A stretch of 64,000 nucleotides of DNA, from NCBI RefSeq assembly GCF_001581005.1, contig NZ_LHZV01000053.1:1-64000 (forward strand), written 5' to 3'. A program made the position numbers and the translations under genes. This DNA comes from Acetobacter orleanensis. GTDB lineage: Bacteria; Pseudomonadota; Alphaproteobacteria; Acetobacterales; Acetobacteraceae. The notes under the pieces were generated by a model. The model saw nothing but the letters and a program-made list of their open reading frames with translations. It was not told the DNA's origin and did not search any database. This document shows, piece after piece, positions 29,453-40,348 of the stretch (position 1 is its first letter; each line of letters opens with the position of its first letter).

Positions 29453-30090
29453 CCACACACCAGACGCCCCAGCAACAGCCAGATACGTTTGTGTTTGATA
29501 GTGCTTCCGAAGCGGAAATTGTGACCGTGCTTGCCAAATACCCTACGGAACGCAAGGCCAGTGCAGTCATGCCGCTGCTCTATATCGCCCAGCGGCAGTT
29601 GGGGCGGGAAAGCGGGAGCGCGTGGGTGCCATTGGTAGCCATGGATGAGATTGCGCGCAGGCTGGAAATGGCGGCTATCCGCGTTTACGAGGTGGCTTCT
29701 TTTTATACCATGTTCAATACAAAGCCAGTTGGCCGCTACCATTTGCAGGTTTGCACCACAACGCCATGCTGGTTGCGTGGGTCGGATGACGTTGTGGCCG
29801 CCTGCAAGCGGGCAACGGGTATTGGTGCCTTTGGTGAAACCAGCGCGGATGGCCAGTTTACGCTGACACAGGTGGAGTGCCTCGGCGCCTGTTCCAATGC
29901 ACCCATCCTGCAAGTGGATGATGATTTTTACGAAGATATGGATGGCCCCCGCACCGTTGCGTTGATTGATGCCTTGCGCAGGGGAGAGCGCCCACCAGCC
30001 GGTCCGACAATCAACCGTAGCGGCTCTGCGCCGGAAGGTGGCCGGAAAACGCTGGTGGACGCAGAACCGTCCATTGCTGAAAACAAGTAG
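29449..30090 (+). CDS. nuoE: NADH-quinone oxidoreductase subunit E
   Basis: 213 residues. NuoE binds the [2Fe-2S] cluster N1a beside the NuoF flavin. The four cysteines are in [11 protein letters not shown] and [11 protein letters not shown]. The C-terminal tail after about 175, with [15 protein letters not shown], is the extension seen in alphaproteobacterial NuoE. It overlaps nuoD by four bases and ends 11 bases before nuoF. Confidence 0.95.
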   Translation: MTTHQTPQQQPDTFVFDSASEAEIVTVLAKYPTERKASAVMPLLYIAQRQLGRESGSAWVPLVAMDEIARRLEMAAIRVYEVASFYTMFNTKPVGRYHLQVCTTTPCWLRGSDDVVAACKRATGIGAFGETSADGQFTLTQVECLGACSNAPILQVDDDFYEDMDGPRTVALIDALRRGERPPAGPTINRSGSAPEGGRKTLVDAEPSIAENK

Positions 30091-30101
30091 GAGAAACGGG
30101 C

Positions 30102-31430
30102 ATGTTGCAGGACAAGGACCGGATCTTCACCAACCTCTACGGCCAGAATGACTGGCGGCTGGAAGGGGCCCGCAAGCGGGGAGACTGGCAGAATACAGCC
30201 GAGATTCTGGCAAAAGGGCGGGATGCCATTATTGGGGAAATGAAGGCGTCTGGCCTGCGGGGCCGTGGTGGGGCAGGCTTTCCCACCGGGTTGAAGTGGT
30301 CCTTCATGCCCAAACAGTCAGACGGGCGGCCGCATTATCTGGTGATTAACGGGGACGAGTCAGAACCCGGTACCTGTAAAGATCGTGAAGTTTTAAGGCA
30401 TGAACCGCATAAGCTGATTGAGAGTGCGCTAATTGCGTCCTTCGCTATGGGTGCTCATGCAGCCTATATTTACATCCGTGGCGAGTTTTTCAATGAAGCA
30501 GCGCATCTTCAGATTGCGGTTGATGAAGCCTATGCCGCGGGATTGATTGGAAAAAATGCAGCCGGTTCCGGCTGGGATTTTGATTTCTTCATCCATCGTG
30601 GGGCAGGGGCCTATATCTGCGGGGAAGAGACGGCTCTGCTGGAAAGTCTGGAAGGCAAAAAGGGCCAGCCGCGTATGAAGCCGCCGTTCCCTGCCGGCGC
30701 GGGCCTGTATGGCTGCCCGACCACGGTGAATAATGTGGAAAGCATTGCGGTTGCGTCCACCATCCTGCGGCGCGGCGGGGCTTGGTTCGCCGGGCTTGGA
30801 CGACCTAATAACACCGGCAGCAAACTGATGGCCATTTCTGGCCATGTGAACACACCCTGTGTTTTTGAAGAAGAACTGGGCGTGCCGCTGAAAGAGATTA
30901 TTGAAAAGCACGGCGGCGGTGTGCGCGGTGGCTGGGACAACCTTCTGGCCGTTATTCCCGGCGGCTGCTCTGTGCCGGTTTTGCCAAAATCCGTGTGTGA
31001 GACGGTGCTGATGGATTATGACAGTCTGCGGGCCGAGCGTTCGGGGCTGGGCACAGGCTGCATGATTGTCATGGATAAATCCACGGACATTATCGAGGCG
31101 ATTGCCCGTTTTTCACGCTTTTTCAAACATGAAAGCTGCGGGCAATGCACACCCTGCCGTGAAGGTACGGGTTGGATGATGCGTATGATGGACCGCATGG
31201 TGCAGGGCCGGGCTGAACTGGATGAGATTGATCTGCTGGAGCAGGTCACGCGTCAGGTGGAAGGGCATACCATTTGCGCGCTGGGTGATGCCGCGGCGTG
31301 GCCCATTCAGGGGCTGATCCGCCATTTTCGGCCGGAAATGGAAGAACGCATCCGTCACTATAAAGCACTGCATGGCGGCACGGGACTGGTTCAGGTCCCG
31401 GCGTCCGGTGTGCCCGTGGCTGCGGAGTAA
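30102..31430 (+). CDS. nuoF: NADH-quinone oxidoreductase subunit F
   Basis: 442 residues. NuoF oxidises NADH, binds FMN and holds cluster N3. The NADH/FMN-binding loop is [16 protein letters not shown], with a second one around [15 protein letters not shown], and the [4Fe-4S] ligands are in [16 protein letters not shown] plus a Cys in HTICALGDA. The ATG follows AGGAG. nuoG begins five bases after its stop. Confidence 0.97.
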   Translation: MLQDKDRIFTNLYGQNDWRLEGARKRGDWQNTAEILAKGRDAIIGEMKASGLRGRGGAGFPTGLKWSFMPKQSDGRPHYLVINGDESEPGTCKDREVLRHEPHKLIESALIASFAMGAHAAYIYIRGEFFNEAAHLQIAVDEAYAAGLIGKNAAGSGWDFDFFIHRGAGAYICGEETALLESLEGKKGQPRMKPPFPAGAGLYGCPTTVNNVESIAVASTILRRGGAWFAGLGRPNNTGSKLMAISGHVNTPCVFEEELGVPLKEIIEKHGGGVRGGWDNLLAVIPGGCSVPVLPKSVCETVLMDYDSLRAERSGLGTGCMIVMDKSTDIIEAIARFSRFFKHESCGQCTPCREGTGWMMRMMDRMVQGRAELDEIDLLEQVTRQVEGHTICALGDAAAWPIQGLIRHFRPEMEERIRHYKALHGGTGLVQVPASGVPVAAE

Positions 31431-31435
31431 GAGCG

Positions 31436-33535
31436 ATGGTGAGGGTAATTGTTGATGGCACACCCGTGGATGTGCCGCCCGGTTTCAGCGCGTTGCAGGC
31501 CTGTGAAGCCGCAGGTAAGGAAATCCCGCGCTTTTGCTACCATGAGCGGCTTTCTGTAGCAGGCAACTGCCGTATGTGCCTTGTGCAGGTGGTGCGGGCA
31601 CCAAAGCCCGTCGCCTCCTGTGGGTTCCCGGTTTCCGAAGGCATGGAAATTCTGACGGATACCGAGGTGGTGCGTCGTGCCCGTCGGGCCGTGATGGAGT
31701 TTCTACTGATCAACCATCCGCTTGATTGCCCGATCTGTGATCAGGGTGGCGAGTGTGATTTGCAGGATCAGGCTTACGGCTACGGTTCCGGCGTGTCCCG
31801 TTATCAGGAAGCAAAGCGGGCGGTTACGGATAAAGATATCGGCCCGCTGGTTAAAACTGTCATGACGCGCTGCATCCAGTGCACACGCTGCGTACGGTTT
31901 ACGACGGAAGTGGCCGGGACGCCGGAACTGGGCATGGTGTCACGCGGAGAAAACGCCGAAATCACAACCTATGTGGAAAAGGCGCTGACTTCGGAACTGT
32001 CCGGCAATCTGATTGATATTTGCCCCGTGGGCGCGTTGACGGCCAAACCCTCCGCATTCCACGCCCGCTCATGGGAATATAAAAAGACTGACAGCATTGA
32101 TGTGATGGATGCGGTTGGCACCAATATTCAGATTCAGGCGCGTGGCGGCGAGGTGATGCGGATTGTGCCCCGCGTCAATGATGAGGTGAATGAAGAGTGG
32201 CTGTCTGATAAAGGCCGTTTTTCAGTTGATGGCCTCAAGCGCAGGCGGCTGGACCGCCCGTGGGTGCGGGTGCATGGCAAGCTGATGCAGGCATCATGGC
32301 AGGAGGCTTTTGTGTCTCTTGCGCGGCGTCTGGATGGTGTGTCCGGCTATCAGATTGGTGCGATTGCGGGGGATATGTGTGATGCGGAAAGCCTGTGCGC
32401 CCTGAAAGACCTGATGACCGCTCTTGGCTCCCCCAATCTCGACTGCCGGCAAGATAATGCGTGGTATGATCTGAGTGCGCGGGAAGGCTATCTGTTCAAT
32501 AGCGGTATTCTCGGGATTGAGGACGCTGACGCCCTTCTGCTGGTGGGAACCCACCCAAGGCATGAAGCGCCGGTGCTGAATGCCCGCATCCGCAAGCGCT
32601 ATCTGAACGCCGGGCGCGGTGGTTTCCCCATCGCCATGATTGGGCATCCGCAGACTGACCCGACCTATGAGGCGGAATTGCTGGGTGATGGACCGGACGT
32701 TCTTGAAAAACTGCTGGATGGTAGTCATCCTTTTGCCGAGACGCTGAAAAACGCCAAGCGGCCCATGATTATTCTCGGGCACGGCGCGTTGACGCGGCCT
32801 GACGCGGCGGCTGTTTATGATGCCTGTAAAAAACTGGCGGATCAGACGGGCGTTGTCGCAGAAGGCTGGAACGGGCTGAATGTTCTGCATACGGCCGCGT
32901 CGCGCGTTGGTGCGCTGGATCTTGGCTTCCTGCCCGGCACGCGTGGACGGACTGCCAGCGGGATGCTGCGTGGCGGCGTTGACGTTCTCTGGCTGCTGGG
33001 AGCTGACGACTTCCCCGTTGATAAAATCGGCGCTGAGACTTTTGTAATTTATCAGGGCCATCATGGGGATGCCGCCGCAGCCCGAGCCGATATTATTCTG
33101 CCCGGAGCCGCGTACACGGAAAAACCGGGCACCTATGTCAATACGGAAGGTCGTGTGCAGCGCAGCTTCCGGGCTGTCTTCCCACCCGGTGAGGCGCGGG
33201 AGGACTGGCGTATTCTTCGCGCTTTTTCAGAAGTGGTTGGCAAAACGCTGCCGTATGACACGCTGGAAGCCGTGCGGGAGCGGATGGCGGAGGTCAACCC
33301 GGTTTTCCGGCGGATTGGTGCCATCTCCCGGCCAGAGGCCCGGATTGAAGGGCAGAGTGTGCCGTCTACCAGTGTGGTGAGTGTATCCGCCCCGCAGGAG
33401 GACAGCATGGAGGCCAATCCTTTCCGGCCGGTTGTGCAGGATTACTACCTGACCAACGCCATAAGCAGGGCCAGCGCGACGATGGCGGAGTGTTCCCGGG
33501 TTTACGGGCCTACCCGTGCAGTGGCGGCGGAGTAA
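31436..33535 (+). CDS. nuoG: NADH-quinone oxidoreductase subunit G
   Basis: 699 residues. NuoG carries several Fe-S clusters in the peripheral arm. The ferredoxin-like N-terminus has CYHERLSVAGNCRMCLVQV. A following His/Cys region has CPICDQGGECDLQDQ, then CIQCTRCVRF for a [4Fe-4S] cluster. The remainder resembles molybdopterin oxidoreductases without an evident cofactor site. The C-terminal SNAISRASATMAEC-like end is normal for alphaproteobacteria. Confidence 0.96.
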   Translation: MVRVIVDGTPVDVPPGFSALQACEAAGKEIPRFCYHERLSVAGNCRMCLVQVVRAPKPVASCGFPVSEGMEILTDTEVVRRARRAVMEFLLINHPLDCPICDQGGECDLQDQAYGYGSGVSRYQEAKRAVTDKDIGPLVKTVMTRCIQCTRCVRFTTEVAGTPELGMVSRGENAEITTYVEKALTSELSGNLIDICPVGALTAKPSAFHARSWEYKKTDSIDVMDAVGTNIQIQARGGEVMRIVPRVNDEVNEEWLSDKGRFSVDGLKRRRLDRPWVRVHGKLMQASWQEAFVSLARRLDGVSGYQIGAIAGDMCDAESLCALKDLMTALGSPNLDCRQDNAWYDLSAREGYLFNSGILGIEDADALLLVGTHPRHEAPVLNARIRKRYLNAGRGGFPIAMIGHPQTDPTYEAELLGDGPDVLEKLLDGSHPFAETLKNAKRPMIILGHGALTRPDAAAVYDACKKLADQTGVVAEGWNGLNVLHTAASRVGALDLGFLPGTRGRTASGMLRGGVDVLWLLGADDFPVDKIGAETFVIYQGHHGDAAAARADIILPGAAYTEKPGTYVNTEGRVQRSFRAVFPPGEAREDWRILRAFSEVVGKTLPYDTLEAVRERMAEVNPVFRRIGAISRPEARIEGQSVPSTSVVSVSAPQEDSMEANPFRPVVQDYYLTNAISRASATMAECSRVYGPTRAVAAE

Positions 33536-33541
33536 GGGCAA

Positions 33542-34570
33542 ATGGCGCAGTTTTTTTATCACACACTGGCAGGCCAGATTATTCTGATGCTGCTGGAAAC
33601 ACTGGCTGTTCTGGTGCCATTGCTGATTGCCGTGGCGTATCTGACGCTTATGGAACGCAAGGTGATGGCGGCCATGCAGCGCCGCCGTGGACCGAACGTG
33701 AACGGTCCGTTCGGGCTGCTTCAGGCGTTTGCTGACGCCATCAAGATGATCATGAAAGAAACGGTTATTCCCGCCGGGGCCAACAGGGCGCTGTTTCTAT
33801 TCGCGCCGTTTCTGACATTTTCTCTAGCCATGCTCGCGTGGGCAGTCATCCCGACAGGGAATGGTCTGGCTGTGGCGGATATCAATGTCGGTATTCTGTA
33901 TCTTCTCGCCATTTCCTCGCTCGGGGTCTACGGCATTCTGATCGCCGGGTGGGCATCGAACTCCCGTTACGCCTTTCTGGGTGGTCTGCGCTCTGCGGCG
34001 CAGATGGTGTCCTACGAAGTGTCCATCGGACTGGTGATCGTCTCGGTTCTGCTGGCCGTGGGGAGCCTGAACCTGAACGATATTGTGTTGGCGCAGCGCC
34101 ATATCTGGTTCTGTGTGCCCATGTTCCCGATGTTTATCGTCTTTTTCATCTCGGCACTGGCGGAAACCAATCGCGCGCCATTTGACCTGCCGGAAGGCGA
34201 GAGTGAACTCGTGGCCGGGTTCTTTGTGGAATATTCCTCACTGGCCTTTGGTCTCTTCTTCCTTGGGGAATATGCGAACATGATCCTGATGTCAGGCATG
34301 ATCAGTATTCTGTTCCTTGGGGGCTGGCTGCCGCCGCTTGGGCTGGCGCCGTTTACGTGGGTGCCCGGCCCGCTGTGGCTGATTTTCAAAATTCTTTTCT
34401 GCCTGTTTGTTTTTATCTGGGTCCGGGCGACGTTCCCGCGCTTCCGGTATGACCAGTTGATGCGCCTTGGCTGGAAGGTTTTTCTGCCGCTGTCACTGGT
34501 CTGGATGATTGCAACGGCTGGTTTTCTGATGGCGACGGGCCTGTTGCCTCAGGTGGGAGGCGTAAACTGA
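33542..34570 (+). CDS. nuoH: NADH-quinone oxidoreductase subunit H
   Basis: 342 residues, about eight membrane helices. NuoH links the quinone chamber to the membrane arm. Typical segments are [46 protein letters not shown] and [18 protein letters not shown]. The stop overlaps the nuoI start by one base (TGATG). Confidence 0.97.
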   Translation: MAQFFYHTLAGQIILMLLETLAVLVPLLIAVAYLTLMERKVMAAMQRRRGPNVNGPFGLLQAFADAIKMIMKETVIPAGANRALFLFAPFLTFSLAMLAWAVIPTGNGLAVADINVGILYLLAISSLGVYGILIAGWASNSRYAFLGGLRSAAQMVSYEVSIGLVIVSVLLAVGSLNLNDIVLAQRHIWFCVPMFPMFIVFFISALAETNRAPFDLPEGESELVAGFFVEYSSLAFGLFFLGEYANMILMSGMISILFLGGWLPPLGLAPFTWVPGPLWLIFKILFCLFVFIWVRATFPRFRYDQLMRLGWKVFLPLSLVWMIATAGFLMATGLLPQVGGVN

Positions 34571-35058
34571 TGGGCGCGTTAACACGCACTTTCCGCTCAT
34601 TTCTGCTGACAGAACTTGTTGGCGGTATGGCCACAACATTCAAAATGATGTTTCAGCCGAAGGTCACGCTGAACTACCCGTATGAAAAAGGGCCGCTCTC
34701 ACCGCGCTTTCGGGGAGAGCACGCGCTGCGGCGTTACCCGAATGGCGAAGAACGTTGCATTGCCTGCAAGCTGTGTGAGGCGACGTGCCCGGCGGAAGCC
34801 ATTACCATTGAGGCCGAAGAGCGGGATGACGGCTCTCGCCGCACCACGCGCTACGATATTGACATGACAAAATGCATCTATTGCGGGCTGTGCGAGGAAG
34901 CTTGCCCGGTGGATGCTATTGTCGAAGGGCCGAATTACGAATTCGCCACAGAAACCCGGGAAGAGTTGCTCTATGACAAGGATAAGCTCCTTGCAAATGG
35001 AGACCGGTGGGAAGCCTTGCTGGCCCGTCGGCTGGAATACGATGCCCCCTATCGTTAA
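34570..35058 (+). CDS. nuoI: NADH-quinone oxidoreductase subunit I
   Basis: 162 residues. NuoI holds the two [4Fe-4S] clusters N6a and N6b. Both ferredoxin motifs are complete: [12 protein letters not shown] and [12 protein letters not shown]. The N-terminal amphipathic helix and [23 protein letters not shown] are family-typical. nuoJ follows after 36 bases. Confidence 0.97.
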   Translation: MGALTRTFRSFLLTELVGGMATTFKMMFQPKVTLNYPYEKGPLSPRFRGEHALRRYPNGEERCIACKLCEATCPAEAITIEAEERDDGSRRTTRYDIDMTKCIYCGLCEEACPVDAIVEGPNYEFATETREELLYDKDKLLANGDRWEALLARRLEYDAPYR

Positions 35059-35094
35059 TCCCGTGCAGCCCCGGCTGGGGCAGGAGGCTGGCTG

Positions 35095-35811
35095 ATGTTG
35101 GCGCAGGTTGTTTTTTACGTTTTTGCCGCGGTGTTGTTGCTGTCCGGGGTCATGGTCATCAGTGTCCGGAACCCGGTGCATGCGGTGCTTTTCCTCATTC
35201 TGGCGTTTTTCAATGCGGCTGGACTGTTCCTGATTGCCGGGGCTGAATTTCTGGCGATGCTGCTGGTCATTGTCTATGTCGGCGCGGTGGCGGTGCTGTT
35301 CCTGTTTGTCGTCATGATGCTGGATATTGATTTCACCCAGTTGCGTGAGGGACTTCAGCGGAACGCCCCCATTGGGGCCTGCGTCGGGGCCATTCTGTTT
35401 GCGGAACTGGTGATGGCAGTCAGCAACTGGACCATGGCGCCCGCCGGTGCCGGGGGAAGTGTGCAGGCGGCTCCCGGCCTGACCAATACGGCGGCTTTAG
35501 GCACCCTGATTTATACCCATTACGTACTGCTTTTTCAGGCCTGCGGGCTGGTGCTGCTGGTCGCGATGATCGGGGCGATTGTGCTCACCCTGCGGCAGAC
35601 GGGCAGCGGGCGGCGGCAGAATATTGAAAAACAGCATGCACGTACACGTGAAGATACGCTGGAGCTTGTGCAACTGCCACTTGGCGAAAACGTGTTGGAG
35701 CAGGGTGGTTTCCTGCGCCCCGGAACCTCCTATTACGAAATTGCTGTTCCCGGCTCCTATGGTGCTGCCGAGCAGCCCAAAGAGGCGGAAAAAGAGGAGA
35801 CTGGCGCATGA
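35095..35811 (+). CDS. nuoJ: NADH-quinone oxidoreductase subunit J
   Basis: 238 residues, slightly long for NuoJ (about 170-205 is common). Five membrane helices cover the first 165 residues, with [20 protein letters not shown] and [25 protein letters not shown] including the pi-bulge helix of the family. The last 60 residues are hydrophilic and charged and probably cytoplasmic. Its stop overlaps the nuoK start by four bases. Confidence 0.93.
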   Translation: MLAQVVFYVFAAVLLLSGVMVISVRNPVHAVLFLILAFFNAAGLFLIAGAEFLAMLLVIVYVGAVAVLFLFVVMMLDIDFTQLREGLQRNAPIGACVGAILFAELVMAVSNWTMAPAGAGGSVQAAPGLTNTAALGTLIYTHYVLLFQACGLVLLVAMIGAIVLTLRQTGSGRRQNIEKQHARTREDTLELVQLPLGENVLEQGGFLRPGTSYYEIAVPGSYGAAEQPKEAEKEETGA

Positions 35812-36131
35812 CACCGGCAATCGCTCCTGTGGGGCTTGGGCCTTACCTTGTAGTCAGTGCGGCGCTGCTGGTGCTGGGGGTGTTGGGTATTTTCCTTAAC
35901 CGGAAAAATATCATCATCATCCTGATGTCCATGGAACTCATTCTTCTGGCAGCCAACCTGAATTTTGTTGCGTTTTCCTCCGCCCATGCGGATCTGTCCG
36001 GGCAGGTAATGGTGCTCTTCGTGCTGACCATTGCCGCGGCGGAAGCCGCGATCGGGCTGGCGATTGTCACGGTGTATTTCCGTAACCGTGGGTCGATTCA
36101 GGTCGAAGACGTTACGATGATGAAGGGATGA
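35808..36131 (+). CDS. nuoK: NADH-quinone oxidoreductase subunit K
   Basis: 107 residues, three membrane helices. Family features are [28 protein letters not shown], with the conserved membrane Glu, and a second Glu in [11 protein letters not shown]. It is encoded in overlap with both nuoJ and nuoL (ATGA junctions). Confidence 0.96.
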   Translation: MTPAIAPVGLGPYLVVSAALLVLGVLGIFLNRKNIIIILMSMELILLAANLNFVAFSSAHADLSGQVMVLFVLTIAAAEAAIGLAIVTVYFRNRGSIQVEDVTMMKG

Positions 36132-38080
36132 ACGGACTGATGCAGACCGATCTTCACCTGTTTGCAGCCGCTGTAACCCTGCCTCTGGCAGGTGCGGTTG
36201 TTGCCGGGCTTGGTGGCCGCCTGATGGGCGATACGCTGGCCAAAATTGTGACGCTTCTGTGCATGGGTGTTGCCGCTCTGTGCGGGGTCGGGGCGCTGTG
36301 TGGCGGCTGGACCTCCGGGTTTGGCCCCTTTACCGTACCTCTGGCGGACTGGATTAATGCCGGTGGCTTCCATGCCTCATGGACGCTGCGGTTTGATACG
36401 CTCTCTGTCACCATGACAGCCATGGTGCTGTGCGTCTCGCTGCTGGTACATTGTTACAGCCTTGGCTATATGAGCCATGAGAGTATGCCGGTTTATCGGT
36501 TTTTTGCGTATCTCTCACTGTTTACCTTCGCCATGCTTATGCTGGTCTCCTCCTCTGACCTCATTCAGCTCTTTTTTGGGTGGGAAGGCGTGGGGCTCGC
36601 CAGTTATCTGCTCATTGGCTACTGGTATGACCGTCCTTCCGCAACGGCTGCGGCCATCAAGGCGTTTGTGGTTAACCGCGTGGCGGACCTGTTCTTCCTT
36701 GTGGGGATCGGCCTGATTTACGTTCAGTTCCATTCCGTACGGTATGAGGATATTTTTGCGGCTGTCCCGCAGATTGCAGGCGCACCCTATACGCTATTCG
36801 GACAATCTTTCCGCATGGTGGAAGTTATCAGCTTCCTGCTGTTTGTCGGCGCAATGGGCAAATCCGCTCAGTTGTTCCTTCACACATGGTTGCCTGACGC
36901 CATGGAGGGGCCGACGCCTGTTTCAGCCCTAATTCACGCCGCAACGATGGTGACAGCCGGTGTGTTCCTGATGGCGCGTATGTCTCCGTTGCTGGAAGTC
37001 GCGCCCAATACCCGCCTGTTTGTAATTTTTATTGGTGCCACAACCTGTTTTTTTGCAGCGACTGTCGGCATGGTGCAGCCGGATATCAAACGCAGCATTG
37101 CGTATTCCACCTGCTCTCAGCTTGGCTATATGTTCGCCGCTGTAGGTGTTGGAGCTTATCAGGCTTCTGTTTTTCATCTGACAACACATGCATTTTTTAA
37201 AGCGCTTCTGTTCCTTGGGGCTGGGTCGGTCATCCATGCGCTGCATGACGAGCAGAATATGTTCCGCATGGGCGGTCTGTGGAAAAAACTGCCGCTGACC
37301 TATGCGGTCATGTGGATTGGTAGCCTTGCGCTGGCCGGTGTGTTCCCCTTTGCCGGATACTGGTCGAAAGACGCTATTCTGAACACGCTGTGGGCGGCGG
37401 ATAGTGGCATGAGCCATTATGCGTGGACGCTGGGGGTCATCACGGCCTTCCTCACGGCCTTCTATAGCTGGCGTCTGATTTTTCTGGTGTTCCACGGGGC
37501 TCCGGCGGATGCACACGCCAGAGACGCCGCGCATGAAAGTCCGCTTTCCATGGCGCTGCCTCTGGTGCTGCTGGCCGTTGGTGCCGTGGTAAGTGGGGTT
37601 GCGCTGGCCCCGTATTATGTGGGGGCCCATCAGGCCGCCTTCTGGCAAGGCAGCATTTTCAACGCGCCCGGTAACAGCATTATGGAAACATTTGAACACG
37701 TGCCCGGCCTGATAGCACTCCTGCCGTCACTGGTAGGCTTTGCCGGGATTGCGGTGGCTTATGTGTTCTACATTGCCAAACCGGAACTGCCCGGAGCACT
37801 GGCGCGCTCCTGCGGCCCGATTTATCGGTTCCTGCTCAACAAATGGTATTTTGATGAGTTGTATGACCGGATTTTTGTGCGGCCTTACGCAGCGATAGCC
37901 CGCACTCTCTGGAAAGACGGGGAAGAAGGCGCAGTGGAAGGTCTGCCGCGAGATCTGGTGCAGGCCACTGCCACCGGCGCGTCAGACGCTGTGCGTCTGC
38001 AAACCGGGTCCATCGCTCTCTATGCGTTCACCATGCTGGCCGGTCTGGTTGTGGTGCTGACCGTCGCCCTCTGCGGGTGA
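36128..38080 (+). CDS. nuoL: NADH-quinone oxidoreductase subunit L
   Basis: 650 residues, the distal antiporter-like subunit. The ND5 signature is clear: [18 protein letters not shown] with the key membrane Glu, [36 protein letters not shown] with the key Lys, and the C-terminal lateral helix region ending [17 protein letters not shown] plus a last membrane segment. The gene is intact, not fused to another antiporter subunit. In the standard order nuoM should follow, but here only a 64-base gap separates it from nuoN. Confidence 0.97.
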   Translation: MNGLMQTDLHLFAAAVTLPLAGAVVAGLGGRLMGDTLAKIVTLLCMGVAALCGVGALCGGWTSGFGPFTVPLADWINAGGFHASWTLRFDTLSVTMTAMVLCVSLLVHCYSLGYMSHESMPVYRFFAYLSLFTFAMLMLVSSSDLIQLFFGWEGVGLASYLLIGYWYDRPSATAAAIKAFVVNRVADLFFLVGIGLIYVQFHSVRYEDIFAAVPQIAGAPYTLFGQSFRMVEVISFLLFVGAMGKSAQLFLHTWLPDAMEGPTPVSALIHAATMVTAGVFLMARMSPLLEVAPNTRLFVIFIGATTCFFAATVGMVQPDIKRSIAYSTCSQLGYMFAAVGVGAYQASVFHLTTHAFFKALLFLGAGSVIHALHDEQNMFRMGGLWKKLPLTYAVMWIGSLALAGVFPFAGYWSKDAILNTLWAADSGMSHYAWTLGVITAFLTAFYSWRLIFLVFHGAPADAHARDAAHESPLSMALPLVLLAVGAVVSGVALAPYYVGAHQAAFWQGSIFNAPGNSIMETFEHVPGLIALLPSLVGFAGIAVAYVFYIAKPELPGALARSCGPIYRFLLNKWYFDELYDRIFVRPYAAIARTLWKDGEEGAVEGLPRDLVQATATGASDAVRLQTGSIALYAFTMLAGLVVVLTVALCG

Positions 38081-38091
38081 AGGAGGCTGCA

Positions 38092-38148
38092 ATGATCAGG
38101 TCTGTTTTTTCTGTTTCCTCCTGTTCTGAATGGAGAGCCACACCATGA
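38092..38148 (+). other. 18-codon ORF occupying the nuoM position
   Basis: An ATG at 38092 follows AGGAGG (38081-38086) at good spacing, and the frame runs 18 codons to a TGA whose first two bases lie within the nuoN ATG (ATGA). The translation has no recognisable NuoM sequence. The start signal and the coupled stop are what one would expect at the two ends of a nuoM gene placed between nuoL and nuoN, so it may be a scar left by an internal deletion. It could equally be a short coupling peptide for nuoN. Confidence 0.5.
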
Positions 38149-39587
38149 GCGCGACATCGGTTAACTGGACACTGGCTCTGCCGGAAATCGCACTGGCGCT
38201 GGCTGGGCTGGTCATTCTCGTTTTTGGTGTGCTTCAGCGAGAGGGAAAGGGGATTGTCTCCTGCACCATGCTGACCGTGGCCGCTTTTATTGGTTGCGCT
38301 GCGCTGGTTGTGGTATCCCCTGATGGCGTGGCTTATGCAGGCACATTTGTGAATGACGGCTTTGCCCGCTTCATGAAGATCCTCGCGTTGCTGGGTGGCG
38401 TGGTGGCTCTTGTGCTGACACTCAGCTACCGCACGAATGACCGTGTGCCGCTGCCGTTTGAAACCGCCGTGCTGATCCTGTTTTCAACACTGGGCGCATT
38501 GATCATGGCGTCTTCCGCCAACCTGATGACGTTGTTTGTCGGGCTGGAATTGTCCTCGCTCTCTATTTACATTCTATGCGCGCTGGAACGGGATGATGTG
38601 ACCTCCTCCGAGGCCGGGCTGAAATATTTCGTTCTGGGCTCTCTGGCGTCCGGGCTGCTGCTGTATGGTATGTCTCTGGTGTATGGATATGCCGGGACCA
38701 TGGCCTATACGGGCCTGATTGCCGCAATTCAGCAGGCAGGCGCTCTGCCGTCCGGGCTGATGGTGGGCCTTGTCTTTATTATGGTCGGGCTGAGCTTCAA
38801 GCTCTCGGTCGTGCCGTTTCATATGTGGACGCCCGATGTTTATCAGGGCGCGCCCACACCCATTACGGCTTATATGGCAGGGGCTCCTAAATTCGCAGCA
38901 TTCGCGCTGTTCCTGCGTGTGATGAGCGGCCCGTTCGGCACCATGGCACCGCGCTGGCAAATCCTGATTGAAGCTTTGTCCATTCTCTCCATGGTGTATG
39001 GCGCATTTGCGGCCATTCCGCAGACCAACATTAAGCGGCTGATGGCCTATTCCTCTATCGGCCACATGGGCTATGCGCTCATGGGGCTGGCGGCGGCGTC
39101 CACCAACGGTGTGCGGGCGACGCTGGTTTATCTGGCGGCTTATCTGGTGATGAATGCCGGGGTGTTTGCTGTCATTACCGCTATGCGGCGCAAGGGGCGG
39201 GAAGTTACCTCTTTGTCTGATCTCGCTGGTCTTGGCCGGACAGACCCCGGTCTGGCGGCGGCATTGGCGATCTTCATGTTCAGCATGGTCGGAGCCCCCC
39301 CGCTGGCCGGTTTCTTCGGGAAGCTGATGGTTTTTGCCGCCGCATGGCAATCTGGCCTTTACGTTCTGGTCGTGATCGGGGCAGTCTCCAGCGTTGTTGG
39401 TGCGTATTATTATCTGCGGGTGGTGAAGGTGATGTATTTTGATGCCGCTTCGGAGGCGCTGGACCGGCCCGCGCGCAGCCTGCTGTTTGTTTCAGGGAGC
39501 ATGGGGCTGGCGACGGTCTTCTTCATTCTTGCCCTCGGCCCGCTAATGGCCATGGCCCGTCAGGCGGCTCTGGCTCTTGGCGGATGA
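38145..39587 (+). CDS. nuoN: NADH-quinone oxidoreductase subunit N
   Basis: 480 residues from the ATG at 38145, seven bases after GGAGAG; an earlier ATG at 38130 overlaps that site. NuoN is the antiporter-like subunit nearest the quinone arm. ND2-type segments are FVGLELSSLSIYILCAL, SEAGLKYFVLGSLASGLLLYG, LSFKLSVVPFHMWTPDVYQGAPTP with the key Lys, and IKRLMAYSSIGHMGYALMG. This is not NuoM, which would have LFFEW and a different Lys helix. The stop overlaps birA by four bases. Confidence 0.97.
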   Translation: MSATSVNWTLALPEIALALAGLVILVFGVLQREGKGIVSCTMLTVAAFIGCAALVVVSPDGVAYAGTFVNDGFARFMKILALLGGVVALVLTLSYRTNDRVPLPFETAVLILFSTLGALIMASSANLMTLFVGLELSSLSIYILCALERDDVTSSEAGLKYFVLGSLASGLLLYGMSLVYGYAGTMAYTGLIAAIQQAGALPSGLMVGLVFIMVGLSFKLSVVPFHMWTPDVYQGAPTPITAYMAGAPKFAAFALFLRVMSGPFGTMAPRWQILIEALSILSMVYGAFAAIPQTNIKRLMAYSSIGHMGYALMGLAAASTNGVRATLVYLAAYLVMNAGVFAVITAMRRKGREVTSLSDLAGLGRTDPGLAAALAIFMFSMVGAPPLAGFFGKLMVFAAAWQSGLYVLVVIGAVSSVVGAYYYLRVVKVMYFDAASEALDRPARSLLFVSGSMGLATVFFILALGPLMAMARQAALALGG

Positions 39588-40348
39588 GTGAGCGCCATAC
39601 GGCGTGGCGACTGGAATGTTATGAGGAACTGACGTCAACATCCGATGTCTGTCTAGAGCGGGCTCGTGGTGGCGAAGCGCACGGGCTAGCGCTTCTGGCT
39701 CTGCGCCAGACAAAAGGCCGGGGCAGCCGGGGCCGCAACTGGGCCAATGCCGGGCAGAGCCTCGCCTTTTCCGTTTTGCTGGATGCAAAACAAGCCGGGC
39801 AGGACGCCTTGGGCGGCTGGCCTTTTGTCGCCTCTTTAGCGTTTTTTGAAGGACTGGCGACCAGCGTTCCCGCAGCGCGGGACCGGCTGATGATCAAATG
39901 GCCGAATGATATTCTGCTGGATGGCCAGAAACTTGGCGGTATCCTCATTGAGCGGGAGGGGCCTATGCTGGTGATCGGCATGGGGGCCAATCTCAGCCAA
40001 CCCCCGCAGCAAGAGCAGATTGGCCGGATCGCCGCCTCTCTGGGGCAATGTGGGCCGGTGCCGCCGCCTGCCGAGGTGGCGCGGGCCATTCTTGCACAAC
40101 TGACGCATTGGTGTAGCGTCTGGCGGGAGGGTGGTTTTGCCGTTTTATGCGTAGAATGGCGGAAACGGGCACATCCTGTTGGCACGCCTCTTGTGGTAAA
40201 CGGCGGGACTACTTATGAAAAGGGCCAGTTTGCAGGGCTTGCCGATGATGGACGGCTTCTGCTTGACACGGAACAGGGTATGAAAACGATCGCAACAGGG
40301 GATATCCTGCTGGCAGAACAGGGGGCTGACGTTGCTTCTCGTCATTGA
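39584..40348 (+). CDS. birA: Biotin-[acetyl-CoA-carboxylase] ligase
   Basis: 254 residues. It activates biotin with ATP and attaches it to biotin carboxyl carrier proteins. There is no N-terminal DNA-binding domain, so it is a ligase only and not a repressor. Motifs: [12 protein letters not shown] at the start, [12 protein letters not shown] as the biotinyl-AMP loop, [20 protein letters not shown], and a small C-terminal SH3-like domain. It is coupled to nuoN by a 4-base overlap and overlaps coaX by 17 bases, as in several alphaproteobacterial nuo-birA-coaX-rnj clusters. Confidence 0.93.
   Translation: MSERHTAWRLECYEELTSTSDVCLERARGGEAHGLALLALRQTKGRGSRGRNWANAGQSLAFSVLLDAKQAGQDALGGWPFVASLAFFEGLATSVPAARDRLMIKWPNDILLDGQKLGGILIEREGPMLVIGMGANLSQPPQQEQIGRIAASLGQCGPVPPPAEVARAILAQLTHWCSVWREGGFAVLCVEWRKRAHPVGTPLVVNGGTTYEKGQFAGLADDGRLLLDTEQGMKTIATGDILLAEQGADVASRH

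Noticed and set aside
36128-39587. NuoM fused to NuoL or NuoN, or nuoN mislabelled
   Set aside because: NuoL (650 residues) and NuoN (480 residues) each have their own diagnostic segments and normal length; there is no room for NuoM.
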